Assembly: GCA_003132145.1 (NCBI GenBank)
Contig: PKWU01000083.1
Coordinates: forward strand, 1-37,730
Source of the DNA: Granulicella sp.
GTDB lineage: Bacteria; Acidobacteriota; Terriglobia; Terriglobales; Acidobacteriaceae
Direction of reading: 5' to 3'
Length of the DNA stretch: 37,730 nt
Below the pieces are notes generated by a model. That model worked only from the letters and a program-made list of their open reading frames with translations. It was not told the DNA's origin and did not search any database. Shown here one piece after another: positions 1-8,237 of this stretch (positions within the stretch are counted from its first letter, which is position 1; each line of letters opens with the position of its first letter). Position numbers and translations under genes: made by a program.

Positions 1-19
1 ACAGCTTCAGCATGGCGAG

Positions 20-598
20 TTACTGCCGGAAGCGGACAAGCGAAAGCCTTATTGGCTGATTTGTGGGTTGGGAAAATTCCAAATGCAATTCCCCTGCCTC
101 TTTGCGGCTTTTGGCGGAGTGAAGCCCTTTGGGGCCAGCGATGAAGGCAAGTCTACGGTGTCCTAACGTCACCAAATGCTCTATCGCCTCTCGAATTCCG
201 GCGCCATAATCCACTCGGATAGCGCTAATCGCCCGGCCTTTAGGTGCAACGTCGATGAAGACAAGAGGAATATTCTGAGCCGAAAGACGATCCAACTGTG
301 GCTCTTCAATTCCAAACGTCATAACAGCGACCCCTTCAACCTTTCTCTGAAGCATGCGCTCGATGCAGATCTCCATGCGACGGCTGTCATAGGCTGTCGA
401 TCCGATCAGGATCTCATAGTTCGAATCGATTGCTTCTTCCTCAAAGCTCTGAATCAACTCAGGGAAGAACGGATTCGTGATGTCGGAGATGATGACACCG
501 ATCAAGCGGCTACGGCCTGAAACCAGAGCGCGAGCCTGTGTATTCGGAATGTAACCTAATATAGAACGGGCCTTTGGCCCTTGGTTTTGTGCCGCGAA
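20..598 (-). pseudogene. LacI-family regulator remnant lacking the HTH
   Basis: The reading frame encodes part of a LacI/GalR periplasmic-binding-like effector domain. It contains the hinge-like stretch GYIPNTQARALVSGRSRL, then IGVIISDITNPFFPEL, the RKVEGVAVM segment, VDYGAGIREAIEHL and LGHRRLAFIAGPKGLHSAKSRKEA. A complete family member has about 330-350 residues with an N-terminal helix-turn-helix. Here the HTH is missing: the frame opens directly after the TAA stop of the upstream pabB-pabC gene and in the same frame as it. After about position 95 the LacI resemblance ends and the frame runs out at 20, which suggests a frameshift or deletion. A TTG at 505 could formally start a 161-residue product, but with no DNA-binding domain and half an effector domain I read it as a decayed gene. 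It appears less GC-rich than its neighbours. Confidence 0.8.
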
Positions 599-2488
599 TT
601 AATGACTCAGGATACTAGAGCCAGGTTCGAGGTTCGAGGTGCAAGGTTCGAGGTGCGTGATGCGGCGCAGGCCGCGCACGGAGTTGCAGAGATAAAGCTC
701 GTCGGCGGCGCGCAGGTCGGCTAGGGTGAGAATGCGCTCCTCGGCGCGCGGGACGGCCTCCAGCAGGTGGTGGCGGAAGACGCCGGGCAGTACGCCGCAG
801 GCCTGCGGCGGCGTGCAGAGGCGGCCCTCGATGCGGACAAAAATGTTGCTGATGGCCCCTTCGGTGACTTCGTCGCGCTGGTTGAAGAAGAGAACTTCGT
901 CGAAGCCTGCGCGCTCGGCTGCGGCGAAGAGGCGGTCGTAGAGCGGGCGGTGGGTGGTCTTGTGGCGGAGAAATACGTCGGTCGATGTGGTGCGCTCGGC
1001 GGCGAGCGTCACTCGGCAAGTCTCTGCGTTGGGCGCGAGCGGCGAGCTGGTCAGCGCGATCTGCTCGCGCGGATCGAGGGTCAGGCGCACGCGATGGCGG
1101 CTGAGCGGGGCAAAGGTTGCGGCCAGCGCATGCAGGCGGACTTCGATCTCAGCCGAGTCGAAGGGGCGGTCGAAGTACTCGCAGGAGAGGCGCAGGCGGT
1201 CGAGGTGCAGGGGCAGCAGCGCGTAGCCGTCGCGCCAGAGCAGCGTCTCGATCAGATCGAACGGCGGCTGCGAGCGGGTGAGGAATGCAGCCTTCAGGAG
1301 GCACTCGGCGTACTCGGCCGCGGGGTCCGAGTCGTAGACGATGCCGCCGCCTACGCCCATGGTTACTGCGCCGTTCTCCATCGTCAGCGTTCGGATGGCG
1401 ACGTTGAAGCAGGCGTCGCCGCTGGGTGCGATGAAGCCGATGGCCCCGGTGTAGATGCCGCGCGGCGCATCTTCCAGCTCGCGAATGATGCGCATGGTGC
1501 TGATCTTGGGCGCGCCGGTGATGGAGCCGCTGGGAAAGAGGCTGCGGAAGATCTCGTGCCAGCCAATCCCGCTGCGCAGCGTGCCGCGGACGGTCGAGGT
1601 CATCTGCAGCAGCGTGGGGTAACGCTCGACCGAGAAGAGGCCGTCGACGCGGATGCTGCCGGTCGAGCAGATGCGGCCCAGGTCGTTGCGCAGCAGGTCG
1701 ACGATCATGATGTGCTCGCTGCGGTTCTTCTCGTCGTGGTGGAGAGCGAGCGCAGCGAGCGCGTCTTCGGCCACGTCGAGGCCGCGCGGCCATGTGCCCT
1801 TCATCGGGCGCGTCGCGATCTCGCGGTCGCGCACGCGGAAGAAAAGCTCCGGCGAGAACGATAGGATGGAGCGGCCCGCGAGGTTCACCAGCGCGCCGTA
1901 GGCCACGGGTTGCTGGCGGCGGAGCGCGCGGTAAAGATCGGCGGGCGAGGCGTTGTTGCGCAGGCGGATGCGATCGGTGAAGTTGACCTGATAGGTAGCC
2001 CCGGCGGCGATCTGCTCTTTGATCTGCGCGATCTTTCGCTGGTAGTCCTCGGGAGCCATGCTGAGGGCGATCTCGTCTTCGCTGAAGACTGGCGCGCATT
2101 GTGCGGCTTGCTGCGTCGGCAGCGCGGGCAGCGGCGGGCCGCTGAAGAGGCCTGTGTTGTGGTCGAAGACGATGGGCTCGCGATAGACGCCGAAGCAACC
2201 GAGCGGCAGATCGCTCTCTCTCTCGTCGGCGATGCCTTGCAGCCAGTAGCCGCTCTCGTAGGAGAGAAAGCCTGCAACGGTGCGGCCCTCGGTGAGGGCC
2301 TCCTCGATCTGCCGGAAGAAGCCGGGCAGCTCGTCCGGCGTCTGCGCGGTGAGAACGCGCAGTGGGTCGAGGAAGAGATAGCTGCGGTAATTTTCGGCGT
2401 CGAAGCGCGAGGTCTCCAGCAGCACGGAGCCGGGCGTCGCGCCCACCAGAGCGGGAACCGTCTCCGGCAGTGGGGTGGGCAGGGTCAT
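599..2488 (-). CDS. pabB-pabC: Bifunctional aminodeoxychorismate synthase component I / 4-amino-4-deoxychorismate lyase
   Basis: The 629-residue protein makes p-aminobenzoate for folate. The N-terminal half (about 1-405) is the chorismate-binding PabB domain: Lys230 in RPMKGTWPRG, the E-K-N-R-S-E-H-I-M-I-V-D-L-L-R-N-D-L-G block (about 253-271) and GSITGAPK (321-328). The C-terminal half (about 410-610) is a PLP fold IV lyase, with the expected Schiff-base lysine at Lys510 in RHKTTHRPLYDR and EVTEGAISNIF near 540. Aminodeoxychorismate itself needs a glutamine amidotransferase (PabA), which is not in the window. The last 20 or so residues (from THLEPCTSNLEP) are not PabC-like. They are translated from a CCTCGAACC word repeat, so the natural C-terminus has been extended by repeat DNA. 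The gene starts 18 bp after the upstream hydratase gene stops, so the two are probably co-transcribed. Confidence 0.93.
   Translation of the reverse strand: MTLPTPLPETVPALVGATPGSVLLETSRFDAENYRSYLFLDPLRVLTAQTPDELPGFFRQIEEALTEGRTVAGFLSYESGYWLQGIADERESDLPLGCFGVYREPIVFDHNTGLFSGPPLPALPTQQAAQCAPVFSEDEIALSMAPEDYQRKIAQIKEQIAAGATYQVNFTDRIRLRNNASPADLYRALRRQQPVAYGALVNLAGRSILSFSPELFFRVRDREIATRPMKGTWPRGLDVAEDALAALALHHDEKNRSEHIMIVDLLRNDLGRICSTGSIRVDGLFSVERYPTLLQMTSTVRGTLRSGIGWHEIFRSLFPSGSITGAPKISTMRIIRELEDAPRGIYTGAIGFIAPSGDACFNVAIRTLTMENGAVTMGVGGGIVYDSDPAAEYAECLLKAAFLTRSQPPFDLIETLLWRDGYALLPLHLDRLRLSCEYFDRPFDSAEIEVRLHALAATFAPLSRHRVRLTLDPREQIALTSSPLAPNAETCRVTLAAERTTSTDVFLRHKTTHRPLYDRLFAAAERAGFDEVLFFNQRDEVTEGAISNIFVRIEGRLCTPPQACGVLPGVFRHHLLEAVPRAEERILTLADLRAADELYLCNSVRGLRRITHLEPCTSNLEPGSSILSH
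623..654. repeat. GGTTCGAGG word repeat, copy 1
   Basis: AGGTTCGAGGTTCGAGGTGC is followed by AAGGTTCGAGGT, i.e. three imperfect iterations of a GGTTCGAGG-type word. This copy lies inside the 3' end of pabB-pabC and encodes its odd C-terminal tail. The same word recurs at about 7159-7176 and 18061-18098, each time at a gene end. Confidence 0.7.
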
Positions 2489-2506
2489 GATTGCGCGCAG
2501 CCTGAA

Positions 2507-3295
2507 CTACGCGAAGCGCAGGCTGACCGGGCCGGCGTGGGTAAACGCGACCTCGACCAGCGAGCCGGGGCGGGCGGGCGTGTTGCCGGTCCAGCTTCCG
2601 GTGGTGATCCACTGGCCAGCCTTGAGGCCTCCGGTGCGCGTGGCGCCCTCGTTGGCCAGGTAGGGAAGCAGGCGCATCAGGTCGCCCGAGGTGTTGGAGC
2701 CGGTGCGTTCCACCTGCACCTTGCCGTCGATGGCAAGCGTCACGGTCTCTTTCTTGAAGTCGATTTTCTTCCAGTCGCGGCTGGCGGGGCCGTGGATGAA
2801 GCCGCCGTGCATCTGCAGGTCGGCCAGCGAGGAGAAGTGCGCGGCGGCCTTGGGGTCGATCAACCCGGACTCCAGCTCCTCGATGATGGGGTGGCAACTG
2901 GCGATGGCGGCGACCACCTCGTCGCGCGAGTAGGGCTTGGCGCGCGCGGGCAGGTCGTGGCCCAGCAGGAAGGCGATCTCCGCCTCCAGCACGCGATAGC
3001 GGAAGCGCGGGCCGGCCAGCAGCGTGCCGCTGCGGGCCATCCAGGCCAGCGGCATGGGCGCGAAGAAGGGCGTGGCGTCCGGCGATCCCGCGCCGATCTT
3101 CCAGCCGCCGATGGGCCCGAACGCGGCAGCCATGATTCCGTGGACGACGGCGGCCTCTTCCAGCGACTGCGGCTGGAGTTCGAGCGGAAGGTCGGCGATG
3201 GGGGTATGGCTGCGGCGCGCGTTCAGCAGCAGGTTGGCGGCTTCCAGGAGTTGTTGCATGCGTTCATGGGTCATGGTGGTACCAGTGTCGCTCAA
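2507..3295 (-). CDS. 2-keto-4-pentenoate hydratase / FAH-superfamily enzyme
   Basis: The 262-residue protein resembles the MhpD/HpaH group of the fumarylacetoacetate hydrolase superfamily, metal-dependent enzymes that hydrate or decarboxylate 2-keto-enoic acids in meta-cleavage routes. Supporting segments are GGWKIGAGSP near 63, the acidic EAEIAFLLGHDLP (about 108-120), IIEELESGLID (about 141-151), NTSGDLMRLLPYLANEG and the terminal GQWITTGSWTG. Length matches the family. No other catabolic gene is adjacent, so the true substrate is unknown. A second ATG seven codons in (3274, MTHERMQQ) could be the real start. The gene precedes pabB-pabC on the same strand with an 18 bp gap. Confidence 0.82.
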   Translation of the reverse strand: MSDTGTTMTHERMQQLLEAANLLLNARRSHTPIADLPLELQPQSLEEAAVVHGIMAAAFGPIGGWKIGAGSPDATPFFAPMPLAWMARSGTLLAGPRFRYRVLEAEIAFLLGHDLPARAKPYSRDEVVAAIASCHPIIEELESGLIDPKAAAHFSSLADLQMHGGFIHGPASRDWKKIDFKKETVTLAIDGKVQVERTGSNTSGDLMRLLPYLANEGATRTGGLKAGQWITTGSWTGNTPARPGSLVEVAFTHAGPVSLRFA

Positions 3296-3343
3296 ACTGT
3301 GGACTATGTCATGAGTTTTTCAGGGGAAAAACGGCAAAAATCC

Positions 3344-3910
3344 CTATCGCCGGCGTTCGCGCCTTCGCGCCCGCACAAAGCTGCTCACCGCGAAGTAGCC
3401 GAAGACAGCCAGCATCGCCAGCGCGCCCAGCAGTTGCCGGTATTCGGCCGCGTTGGAGTGCCACTCCCCGCGCAGACGCCACACTCCAACTGCGGCAAAC
3501 AGCACGAAGATCCCGAAGACGACGCCCACAACCTCCAGCCACAGCACTCCCCACAGGCGCACAAACGTCCTCCATGCCGGGCCAAAGCGCCGTCCCCCGC
3601 TGCGCAGCCCCCGCCTCGTTCCACGCGCCTTGATGACGGTCTGTGCCGCGGTATGGGCGGCCTGATGGATCGCTTTGCTGGCCGCCGTCCCGGTCGCCGC
3701 CGTCCCGGTCGCCGCCGTGGCCGTCGTCTGCGTCGAATCCGCCGCTGGGCGTGTCTGTGGCCTCGCCGCCGCCTGACCAGCGTTCGCACCCCTGCCCATG
3801 CTCTTGCCCGAGGGGTTCTCCGCCGTGGCCGCGTCCACCGCGGCCGTCACCGTCTTCACCGCCTGCCGCGCCCCGAAGCCGAGCGCACGTCCAAAGCGAA
3901 CCACGTCCAT
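3344..3910 (-). CDS. Hypothetical membrane protein with an Ala/Thr-rich linker
   Basis: I do not recognise a family. From ATG 3910 the product is 188 residues: MDVVRFGRALGFGARQAVK, then a low-complexity Ala/Thr/Gly region with a duplicated ATGTA motif, then two hydrophobic segments, WGVLWLEVVGVVFGIFVLFA and LLGALAMLAVFGYFAVSSF. It ends in a basic ARRRERRR tail, which suggests a cytoplasmic C-terminus. The open frame extends to 4003, but the extra 31 residues look non-coding and overlap the upstream region of the divergent gene. There is no convincing Shine-Dalgarno. The alternating hydrophobic and basic pattern supports a real small membrane protein; its role is unknown. Confidence 0.6.
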   Translation of the reverse strand: MDVVRFGRALGFGARQAVKTVTAAVDAATAENPSGKSMGRGANAGQAAARPQTRPAADSTQTTATAATGTAATGTAASKAIHQAAHTAAQTVIKARGTRRGLRSGGRRFGPAWRTFVRLWGVLWLEVVGVVFGIFVLFAAVGVWRLRGEWHSNAAEYRQLLGALAMLAVFGYFAVSSFVRARRRERRR

Positions 3911-4107
3911 GCTCGAAGTGTAGAGCAATTTCACGCTTCTTGTAGCCTTCGCTGGATTGCGCAAAGCCGTGTTCCCTGAGGAAAACCAACCGCAAAGTGG
4001 CATTGCGGCGGCTTTCGCCCCGGCGTATCCTTAAGTTCAGAGTCAGAGAGAACGGACCGCAATGCCGTTCCCGCCGGGTGGCGTCTTCCGAGGGCAGGGA
4101 ATACCCA

Positions 4108-4524
4108 ATGCGGTCGAATCGCAGGCAAGGTTTCAAGCAGGCTGGAATTCAATCCCAGGGCAGCCCGGAGGCGGCATTGAATCAAAATGTGAAGAACCTG
4201 ATTCAGAAGCTGGGAGAGGCAATCCACGAATCGGTCTCCGAGTCGGAGAGCATTGCGGGCGTGGTGCGCAGCATCCGCGACCAGGGCTTCGACGTTCTGC
4301 TCATGCTGGAGGCCACCATCGGCCTCAACGAGGTCGAACCCGTACCCGGCCAGGCCGCGGACCCCGCCACCAAGGTTGCGATCGGCTCCTTTACACGCAA
4401 CGACCTCACCTTCCTCAAGTCCCTGCGCATCGCCCTGCCCGATTCCGATTCTGAAGCCCACTCCGACAGCCTCAGCATCGGTTCTCCCGCCGATTCGACC
4501 GCCAATCCTTCCCCCGACGCATAG
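4108..4524 (+). CDS. Hypothetical protein
   Basis: From ATG 4108, with AGGGCAGGGA about 8 nt upstream, the product is 138 residues and soluble. The middle is probably helical (NVKNLIQKLGEAIHESVSES, then IAGVVRSIRDQGFDVLLMLE). The C-terminus is Ser/Asp-rich and probably disordered. The frame is open from 3997, but the earlier part reads through the upstream region. No family or motif is recognised. The gene stands alone, divergent from the membrane-protein gene on its left and 217 bp before glgC. Confidence 0.65.
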   Translation: MRSNRRQGFKQAGIQSQGSPEAALNQNVKNLIQKLGEAIHESVSESESIAGVVRSIRDQGFDVLLMLEATIGLNEVEPVPGQAADPATKVAIGSFTRNDLTFLKSLRIALPDSDSEAHSDSLSIGSPADSTANPSPDA

Positions 4525-4741
4525 CGGACAACCGTCCCCGCCTTCGCGCACGGCCTCAACCGTCCGCGTCGCCTTTTCCCTTTCATGGGTCCGCTCCCGG
4601 TCCCTGCGCCCTTGACCCCTGCACAACCGAAACCGCCGCGTGGTAGACTCTCGGTTCGCATCCAATGGGCTAGGGGCGATGCCGAATCCGCTCTGATATT
4701 GTCGTATGCAAGGGCCCACTTTGCTTTCCAGGGGTTGAACG

Positions 4742-6004
4742 ATGAGAGACACACTCGGTGTGCTGCTTGCAGGCGGGGCCGGCGAACGGCTCTTTCCCCT
4801 CACCCGCGACCGCGCCAAGCCCGCGGTCCCCTTTGCCGGTCAGTACCGCATCATCGACATCACGCTCTCCAACTGCATCAACTCCGATCTGCGCCACGTC
4901 TACATCCTCACCCAGTACAAGGCGCTCTCGCTGAACCGGCACATCCGCGAGGGATGGGGCCCGGTGGTGGCCACCGAGCTGGGCGAGTTCATTGAGATTC
5001 TCCCCCCCATGCAGCGCGTCTCCAAGAGCTGGTACCAGGGAACCGCCGACGCCGTCTACCAGAACATCTACTCCATCGGTTCCGAGGAGCCGCGTCACGT
5101 CCTCATCCTCTCCGGCGACCACATCTACAAGATGAACTACGGCCGCATGCTGCAGCAGCATCAGGACTCCGGCGCCGATGTTACGCTGGCCACCCTGCCC
5201 ATCCGGCCCGACGAGGTCTCCCGCTTCGGCATCGTCCAGGTCGCGCGCTCCGGCGAGGTCACCGGATTCGTCGAAAAACCCGCGTCCACCGAGATCCGCT
5301 CGCCCGTCGACCCCAACGTCGTCGACGCCTCCATGGGCATCTACCTCTTCAACACAGACATCCTCCTGCCCGAACTCATCCAGGACGCCGAAGACCCCGA
5401 CTCCACCCACGACTTCGGCCACGACATCCTGCCCAATCTGCTCGGCCGGGTCAAGATGCACGCCTACAACTTCGTCGACGAGAACAAGCAGCGCGCCCTC
5501 TACTGGCGCGACGTTGGAACGCTCGAGGCCTACTACGACGCCAACATGGACGTGGCCGGCATCTCGCCCGTCTTCAACCTCTACGACAAGAGCTGGCCCA
5601 TGCGCACACGCCCCTACCAGTACCCCCCCGCCAAGTTCGTCTTCGGCGAGCCGGGTCGCACCGGCATGGCCATCAACTCCATCGTCTGCTCCGGCTCCAT
5701 CGTCTCCGGAGCGGTGGTCCGCAACTCCGTCGTCAGCCAGGACGTGCGCGTCAACTCCTACGCCGACGTGGACTCATCCGTCATCTTCTCCCACGTCAAC
5801 ATCGGCCGCCACTGCCACATCCGCCACGCCATCATCGACCGCGACGTCCACATCCCGGACGGCACCGTCATCGGCTACGACCTTAACGAGGACAAGAAAA
5901 ACTACTTCGTCTCGGAGAGCGGACTCACCGTCGTCACCCGCGACTACTCCGTCTACGAGAACCCCGTCAGCCCGAATTTCCTCCAGCCCGGCAACAACGG
6001 GTAG
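4742..6004 (+). CDS. glgC: Glucose-1-phosphate adenylyltransferase
   Basis: The 420-residue enzyme makes ADP-glucose from glucose-1-phosphate and ATP, the committed step of bacterial glycogen synthesis. The N-terminal nucleotidyltransferase domain opens with LLAGGAGERLFPLTRDRAKP and AVPFAGQYRIIDITLSNC. Further family blocks are GTADAVYQN, the HVLILSGDHIYKMNY metal/substrate loop, GFVEKP and DASMGIYLF. The C-terminal part (about 300-405) has the hexapeptide-like repeats of the left-handed beta-helix. AGGGG lies about 8 nt before the ATG. Length matches bacterial GlgC. No other glycogen gene is in the window; instead a small antitoxin gene follows after 21 bp. Confidence 0.97.
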   Translation: MRDTLGVLLAGGAGERLFPLTRDRAKPAVPFAGQYRIIDITLSNCINSDLRHVYILTQYKALSLNRHIREGWGPVVATELGEFIEILPPMQRVSKSWYQGTADAVYQNIYSIGSEEPRHVLILSGDHIYKMNYGRMLQQHQDSGADVTLATLPIRPDEVSRFGIVQVARSGEVTGFVEKPASTEIRSPVDPNVVDASMGIYLFNTDILLPELIQDAEDPDSTHDFGHDILPNLLGRVKMHAYNFVDENKQRALYWRDVGTLEAYYDANMDVAGISPVFNLYDKSWPMRTRPYQYPPAKFVFGEPGRTGMAINSIVCSGSIVSGAVVRNSVVSQDVRVNSYADVDSSVIFSHVNIGRHCHIRHAIIDRDVHIPDGTVIGYDLNEDKKNYFVSESGLTVVTRDYSVYENPVSPNFLQPGNNG

Positions 6005-6025
6005 CGCGCACACAGAGGAGAAGCA

Positions 6026-6211
6026 ATGCCAGTCACCACACTCACGAGCGTGGAACTGAACCGCCACCCGCAGCGAGCCATGGACGCAGCGATCGAAGGC
6101 CCCGTATTCATCACCTATTACGGCAAGCCTGCTTACGTCCTGCTCAGCATTGAGGAGTACAACCGCCTCGCCGGCAGCAAGACACCCGCCTGCGATGTCG
6201 CTACGCGCTAA
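6026..6211 (+). CDS. Orphan Phd/YefM-type antitoxin
   Basis: The 61-residue protein matches the N-terminal DNA-binding part of Phd/YefM antitoxins: LTSVELNRHPQRAMDAAIEG, GPVFITYYGKPAYVLLSIEEY and NRLAG. GAGGAG sits 6 nt before the ATG. The usual C-terminal toxin-neutralising tail is short (about ten residues after LAGS). No toxin gene follows: the next gene is uppP on the opposite strand, and the two stop codons overlap by 4 bp. It lies 21 bp after glgC and is probably co-transcribed with it. It may act as a stand-alone repressor or be the survivor of a lost toxin-antitoxin pair. Confidence 0.85.
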   Translation: MPVTTLTSVELNRHPQRAMDAAIEGPVFITYYGKPAYVLLSIEEYNRLAGSKTPACDVATR

Positions 6212-7110
6212 TATCCTTGTGTGTGCAAGTAGAACACAACCACGCTAGCCACAAGACAATAGATCCCGAACCAATACCAGCGGCCGTTCTCCAGCCAGTT
6301 GCTCAGCCACTTCAGTGCCACCAGCCCGGCCAGGAACGCGAACACCGCGCCCAGCAGGCTGAAGACCACCGTCCCATGCAGATCGATGGTGCTTCCGCTG
6401 GCCGTAGCCGCATGGGTTGCATGCAGCAGCCGCAGCACCTCGCGCGCGATGGCAAACGGAGTAATCACCACCGCCAGAGCGAAGCTGAATCGCTCGGCCC
6501 GCTGCTTCGTCGCGCCCGTCAGCATTCCGGTGGAGATGGTCGCACCCGAGCGCGAAAATCCGCGGAAGGGAAGACAAAGCCCCTGCAGCAGGCCCATCCA
6601 GCCCGCCTGCCGCATGGTCACGCTGTCGCTGGGCCGCCGCGTCAGGCTCGCCGCCGCTGTTTGAGATTCGTCCTGCTTCTTCTCGCGCACTCCGGCGATC
6701 AGGATCAGAATCCCCGCGCAGGCCAGCGCCGGAGCAACCAGGTCCAGCCGCCCGAAGAGGTCTTCGATCTCCGCCTTCGGAGCGCCCTTGAACATCGTGT
6801 GCTCGACCAGCTTGATCAGCGCCTCGCCCACCACGCCGGTCAGCGCCGTTGCGTAGACGAGCCGCAGCGCAAACCGCTTGAACGCGTCCACCGTGGCAAA
6901 GTAGCTCTGCCTCCACTGCCGCCAGAAGTATGCAATCACGGCGAACATCGTGCCGGTGTGCAGCATCACCAGCAACAGCGTCATCTGCGGCGACGAGGGG
7001 TCGAGCCCCATCAGCTTCTCTGCGACAACGACATGGGCGGAACTGGAAACCGGCAGCAATTCGGCGAGTCCCTGCACAATGGCCAGGACGATTACATGAA
7101 AGAAGGACAT
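6208..7110 (-). CDS. uppP: Undecaprenyl-diphosphate phosphatase
   Basis: The 300-residue polytopic membrane protein (BacA/UppP family) would dephosphorylate undecaprenyl diphosphate to recycle the lipid carrier for peptidoglycan and other envelope polymers. The two family motifs are present: QGLAELLPVSSSAH near residue 14, and PFRGFSRSGATIS near residue 182. The second differs from the common PGxSRSGAT form by having Arg in place of the proline before Gly. The protein is somewhat longer than the usual 265-280 residues, with an insertion containing EKKQDESQTAAASLTRR. The gene converges with the antitoxin gene, their stops overlapping. A TAGAAT hexamer lies 6 nt before the ATG. Confidence 0.93.
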   Translation of the reverse strand: MSFFHVIVLAIVQGLAELLPVSSSAHVVVAEKLMGLDPSSPQMTLLLVMLHTGTMFAVIAYFWRQWRQSYFATVDAFKRFALRLVYATALTGVVGEALIKLVEHTMFKGAPKAEIEDLFGRLDLVAPALACAGILILIAGVREKKQDESQTAAASLTRRPSDSVTMRQAGWMGLLQGLCLPFRGFSRSGATISTGMLTGATKQRAERFSFALAVVITPFAIAREVLRLLHATHAATASGSTIDLHGTVVFSLLGAVFAFLAGLVALKWLSNWLENGRWYWFGIYCLVASVVVFYLHTQGY

Positions 7111-7116
7111 TCCGTT

Positions 7117-7122
7117 ATTCTA
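7117..7122 (-). promoter_or_regulatory. -10-like TAGAAT immediately before uppP
   Basis: On the minus strand TAGAAT is followed by AACGGA and then ATG. The spacing fits a transcript starting at the start codon. No -35 match and no strong Shine-Dalgarno are visible. Confidence 0.4.
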
Positions 7123-7158
7123 GGCGATCCCACGCGTCGCCGAAGGCGTCCAATTTCT

Positions 7159-7176
7159 CCTCGAACCTCGAACCTC
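7159..7176. repeat. GGTTCGAGG word repeat, copy 2
   Basis: CCTCGAACCTCGAACCTC on the plus strand, starting at the stop codon of the SH3/TPR gene. It is a near-exact match to the words at 623-654 and 18061-18098. Confidence 0.65.
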
Positions 7177-8212
7177 ACTCGCGATCGTTCCCGTAGACCG
7201 GGATCTGCTGCTGCACGCGGTAGGCAATGCTGGCCGCGCGCGCCGCGTAGTCCGACTGCGGATACTTCTGCTTCAGCTCCGCGGCCAGCCCCAGCGCATT
7301 CGCCGCCGCCTGCTCGGAACGCTTCTTCTCGTCCTGCACGGTGTACATCTCCACCAGCACGCCCTCGCGGTAGGTTGCGTTGTAGAGCGCCTCGGCCGCC
7401 TTGGGGCTGTCGGGATAGCGGTCGGCGTACTTCTCGTAGAGGACGGCCTCCATCTCCGGACACTTGGGCAGCCCCTGCCAGTCGCCGCACAGCTTGTTGT
7501 CGATCAGGTCGTAGGCGGCCAGCGCGGCAAACTTCGACGCCGGATAGAGCTTCATTACCCGCTGCATCTCGCCCTCGTAGAGCTGCGGCCGCAGGTACGC
7601 CTCCTGCTCGTGGGCCGAAGGCAATGTGCTGATGTCTGCCTTGTCGATCTGCCAGCGCACGTCGGCCGCGCGGAAGATCGCCTCCGCCGCCAGCGGCGAG
7701 TCGGGGAAGTATTCGGCCACGCGCCGGTAGAGCAGGTGCGCCTCCTCGGCCGCGTCTTTCGGTGCGTGCGGCTGCTCGGCCTGCTCCTCAAAGTTCGCGG
7801 CAGTGCCGTACAGGACCGCGTCGCCGTTGGCCGTCGCCTGCGTAACGATGCCTTTGTCGTGAATCCATCCCGAGGCCGGCGTCACCGTCTCGTCCGCGCT
7901 GAACTCCGGCTTCTGGTCCTCGGCCTGCTCGTCCGGCGCGTCGGTGTTGGCGAAGACGCGTACCCATGTGCCGTTGCGCTCGATCACCACCACCTCGTGG
8001 CCGGGCGTCACCTCGGCAATGTGCTGCGCGTTGTCGTCCGCCGCGACGTACACAATCGCCGTATGCACCACGGTCGCACGCGCCGAGCGGTCGTAGCCGG
8101 AGAGCGTGTCCTTCGGCTTCTTCTGCGCATTCAATCCGTACGATGCCACCAGCAGTAGCAGCACAACTCCTGAAGTCTGTACGCGCATCGCTCTCTTGGA
8201 GGCAGTTCTCAT
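7175..8212 (-). CDS. Exported SH3-like / TPR-repeat protein
   Basis: From ATG 8212 the product is about 345 residues. It has an N-terminal signal-like segment (VQTSGVVLLLLVASYGLNAQ), then an SH3b-like region (VYVAADDNAQHIAEVTPGHE, NGTWVRVF). The C-terminal half has helical tetratricopeptide-like repeats, with AEYFPDSPLAAEAIFRAADV, YPASKFAALAAYDLI and YPDSPKAAEALYNATYREG as repeat cores, resembling the YfiO/BamD or YbgF type of periplasmic TPR protein. No lipobox cysteine is seen. The ATG at 8188 (MRVQTSG) is an alternative start; an upstream in-frame extension to 8269 overlaps the dehydratase gene and is unlikely. It follows the dehydratase gene by about 25 bp. Function unknown, probably envelope scaffolding. 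Confidence 0.72.
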   Translation of the reverse strand: MRTASKRAMRVQTSGVVLLLLVASYGLNAQKKPKDTLSGYDRSARATVVHTAIVYVAADDNAQHIAEVTPGHEVVVIERNGTWVRVFANTDAPDEQAEDQKPEFSADETVTPASGWIHDKGIVTQATANGDAVLYGTAANFEEQAEQPHAPKDAAEEAHLLYRRVAEYFPDSPLAAEAIFRAADVRWQIDKADISTLPSAHEQEAYLRPQLYEGEMQRVMKLYPASKFAALAAYDLIDNKLCGDWQGLPKCPEMEAVLYEKYADRYPDSPKAAEALYNATYREGVLVEMYTVQDEKKRSEQAAANALGLAAELKQKYPQSDYAARAASIAYRVQQQIPVYGNDRE

Positions 8213-8237
8213 GAATGTATTAGACTCCCCCTCGCCC

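Noticed and set aside
767..1864. Long plus-strand frame (365 codons) opposite pabB-pabC
   Set aside because: It is the antisense shadow of a high-GC gene; its translation is repetitive Ala/Arg/Gly/Glu-rich and has no family motif.
6212..6260. Missing or frameshifted toxin gene after the antitoxin
   Set aside because: The DNA after the antitoxin stop is the 3' end of uppP on the other strand, and no toxin-like frame exists.
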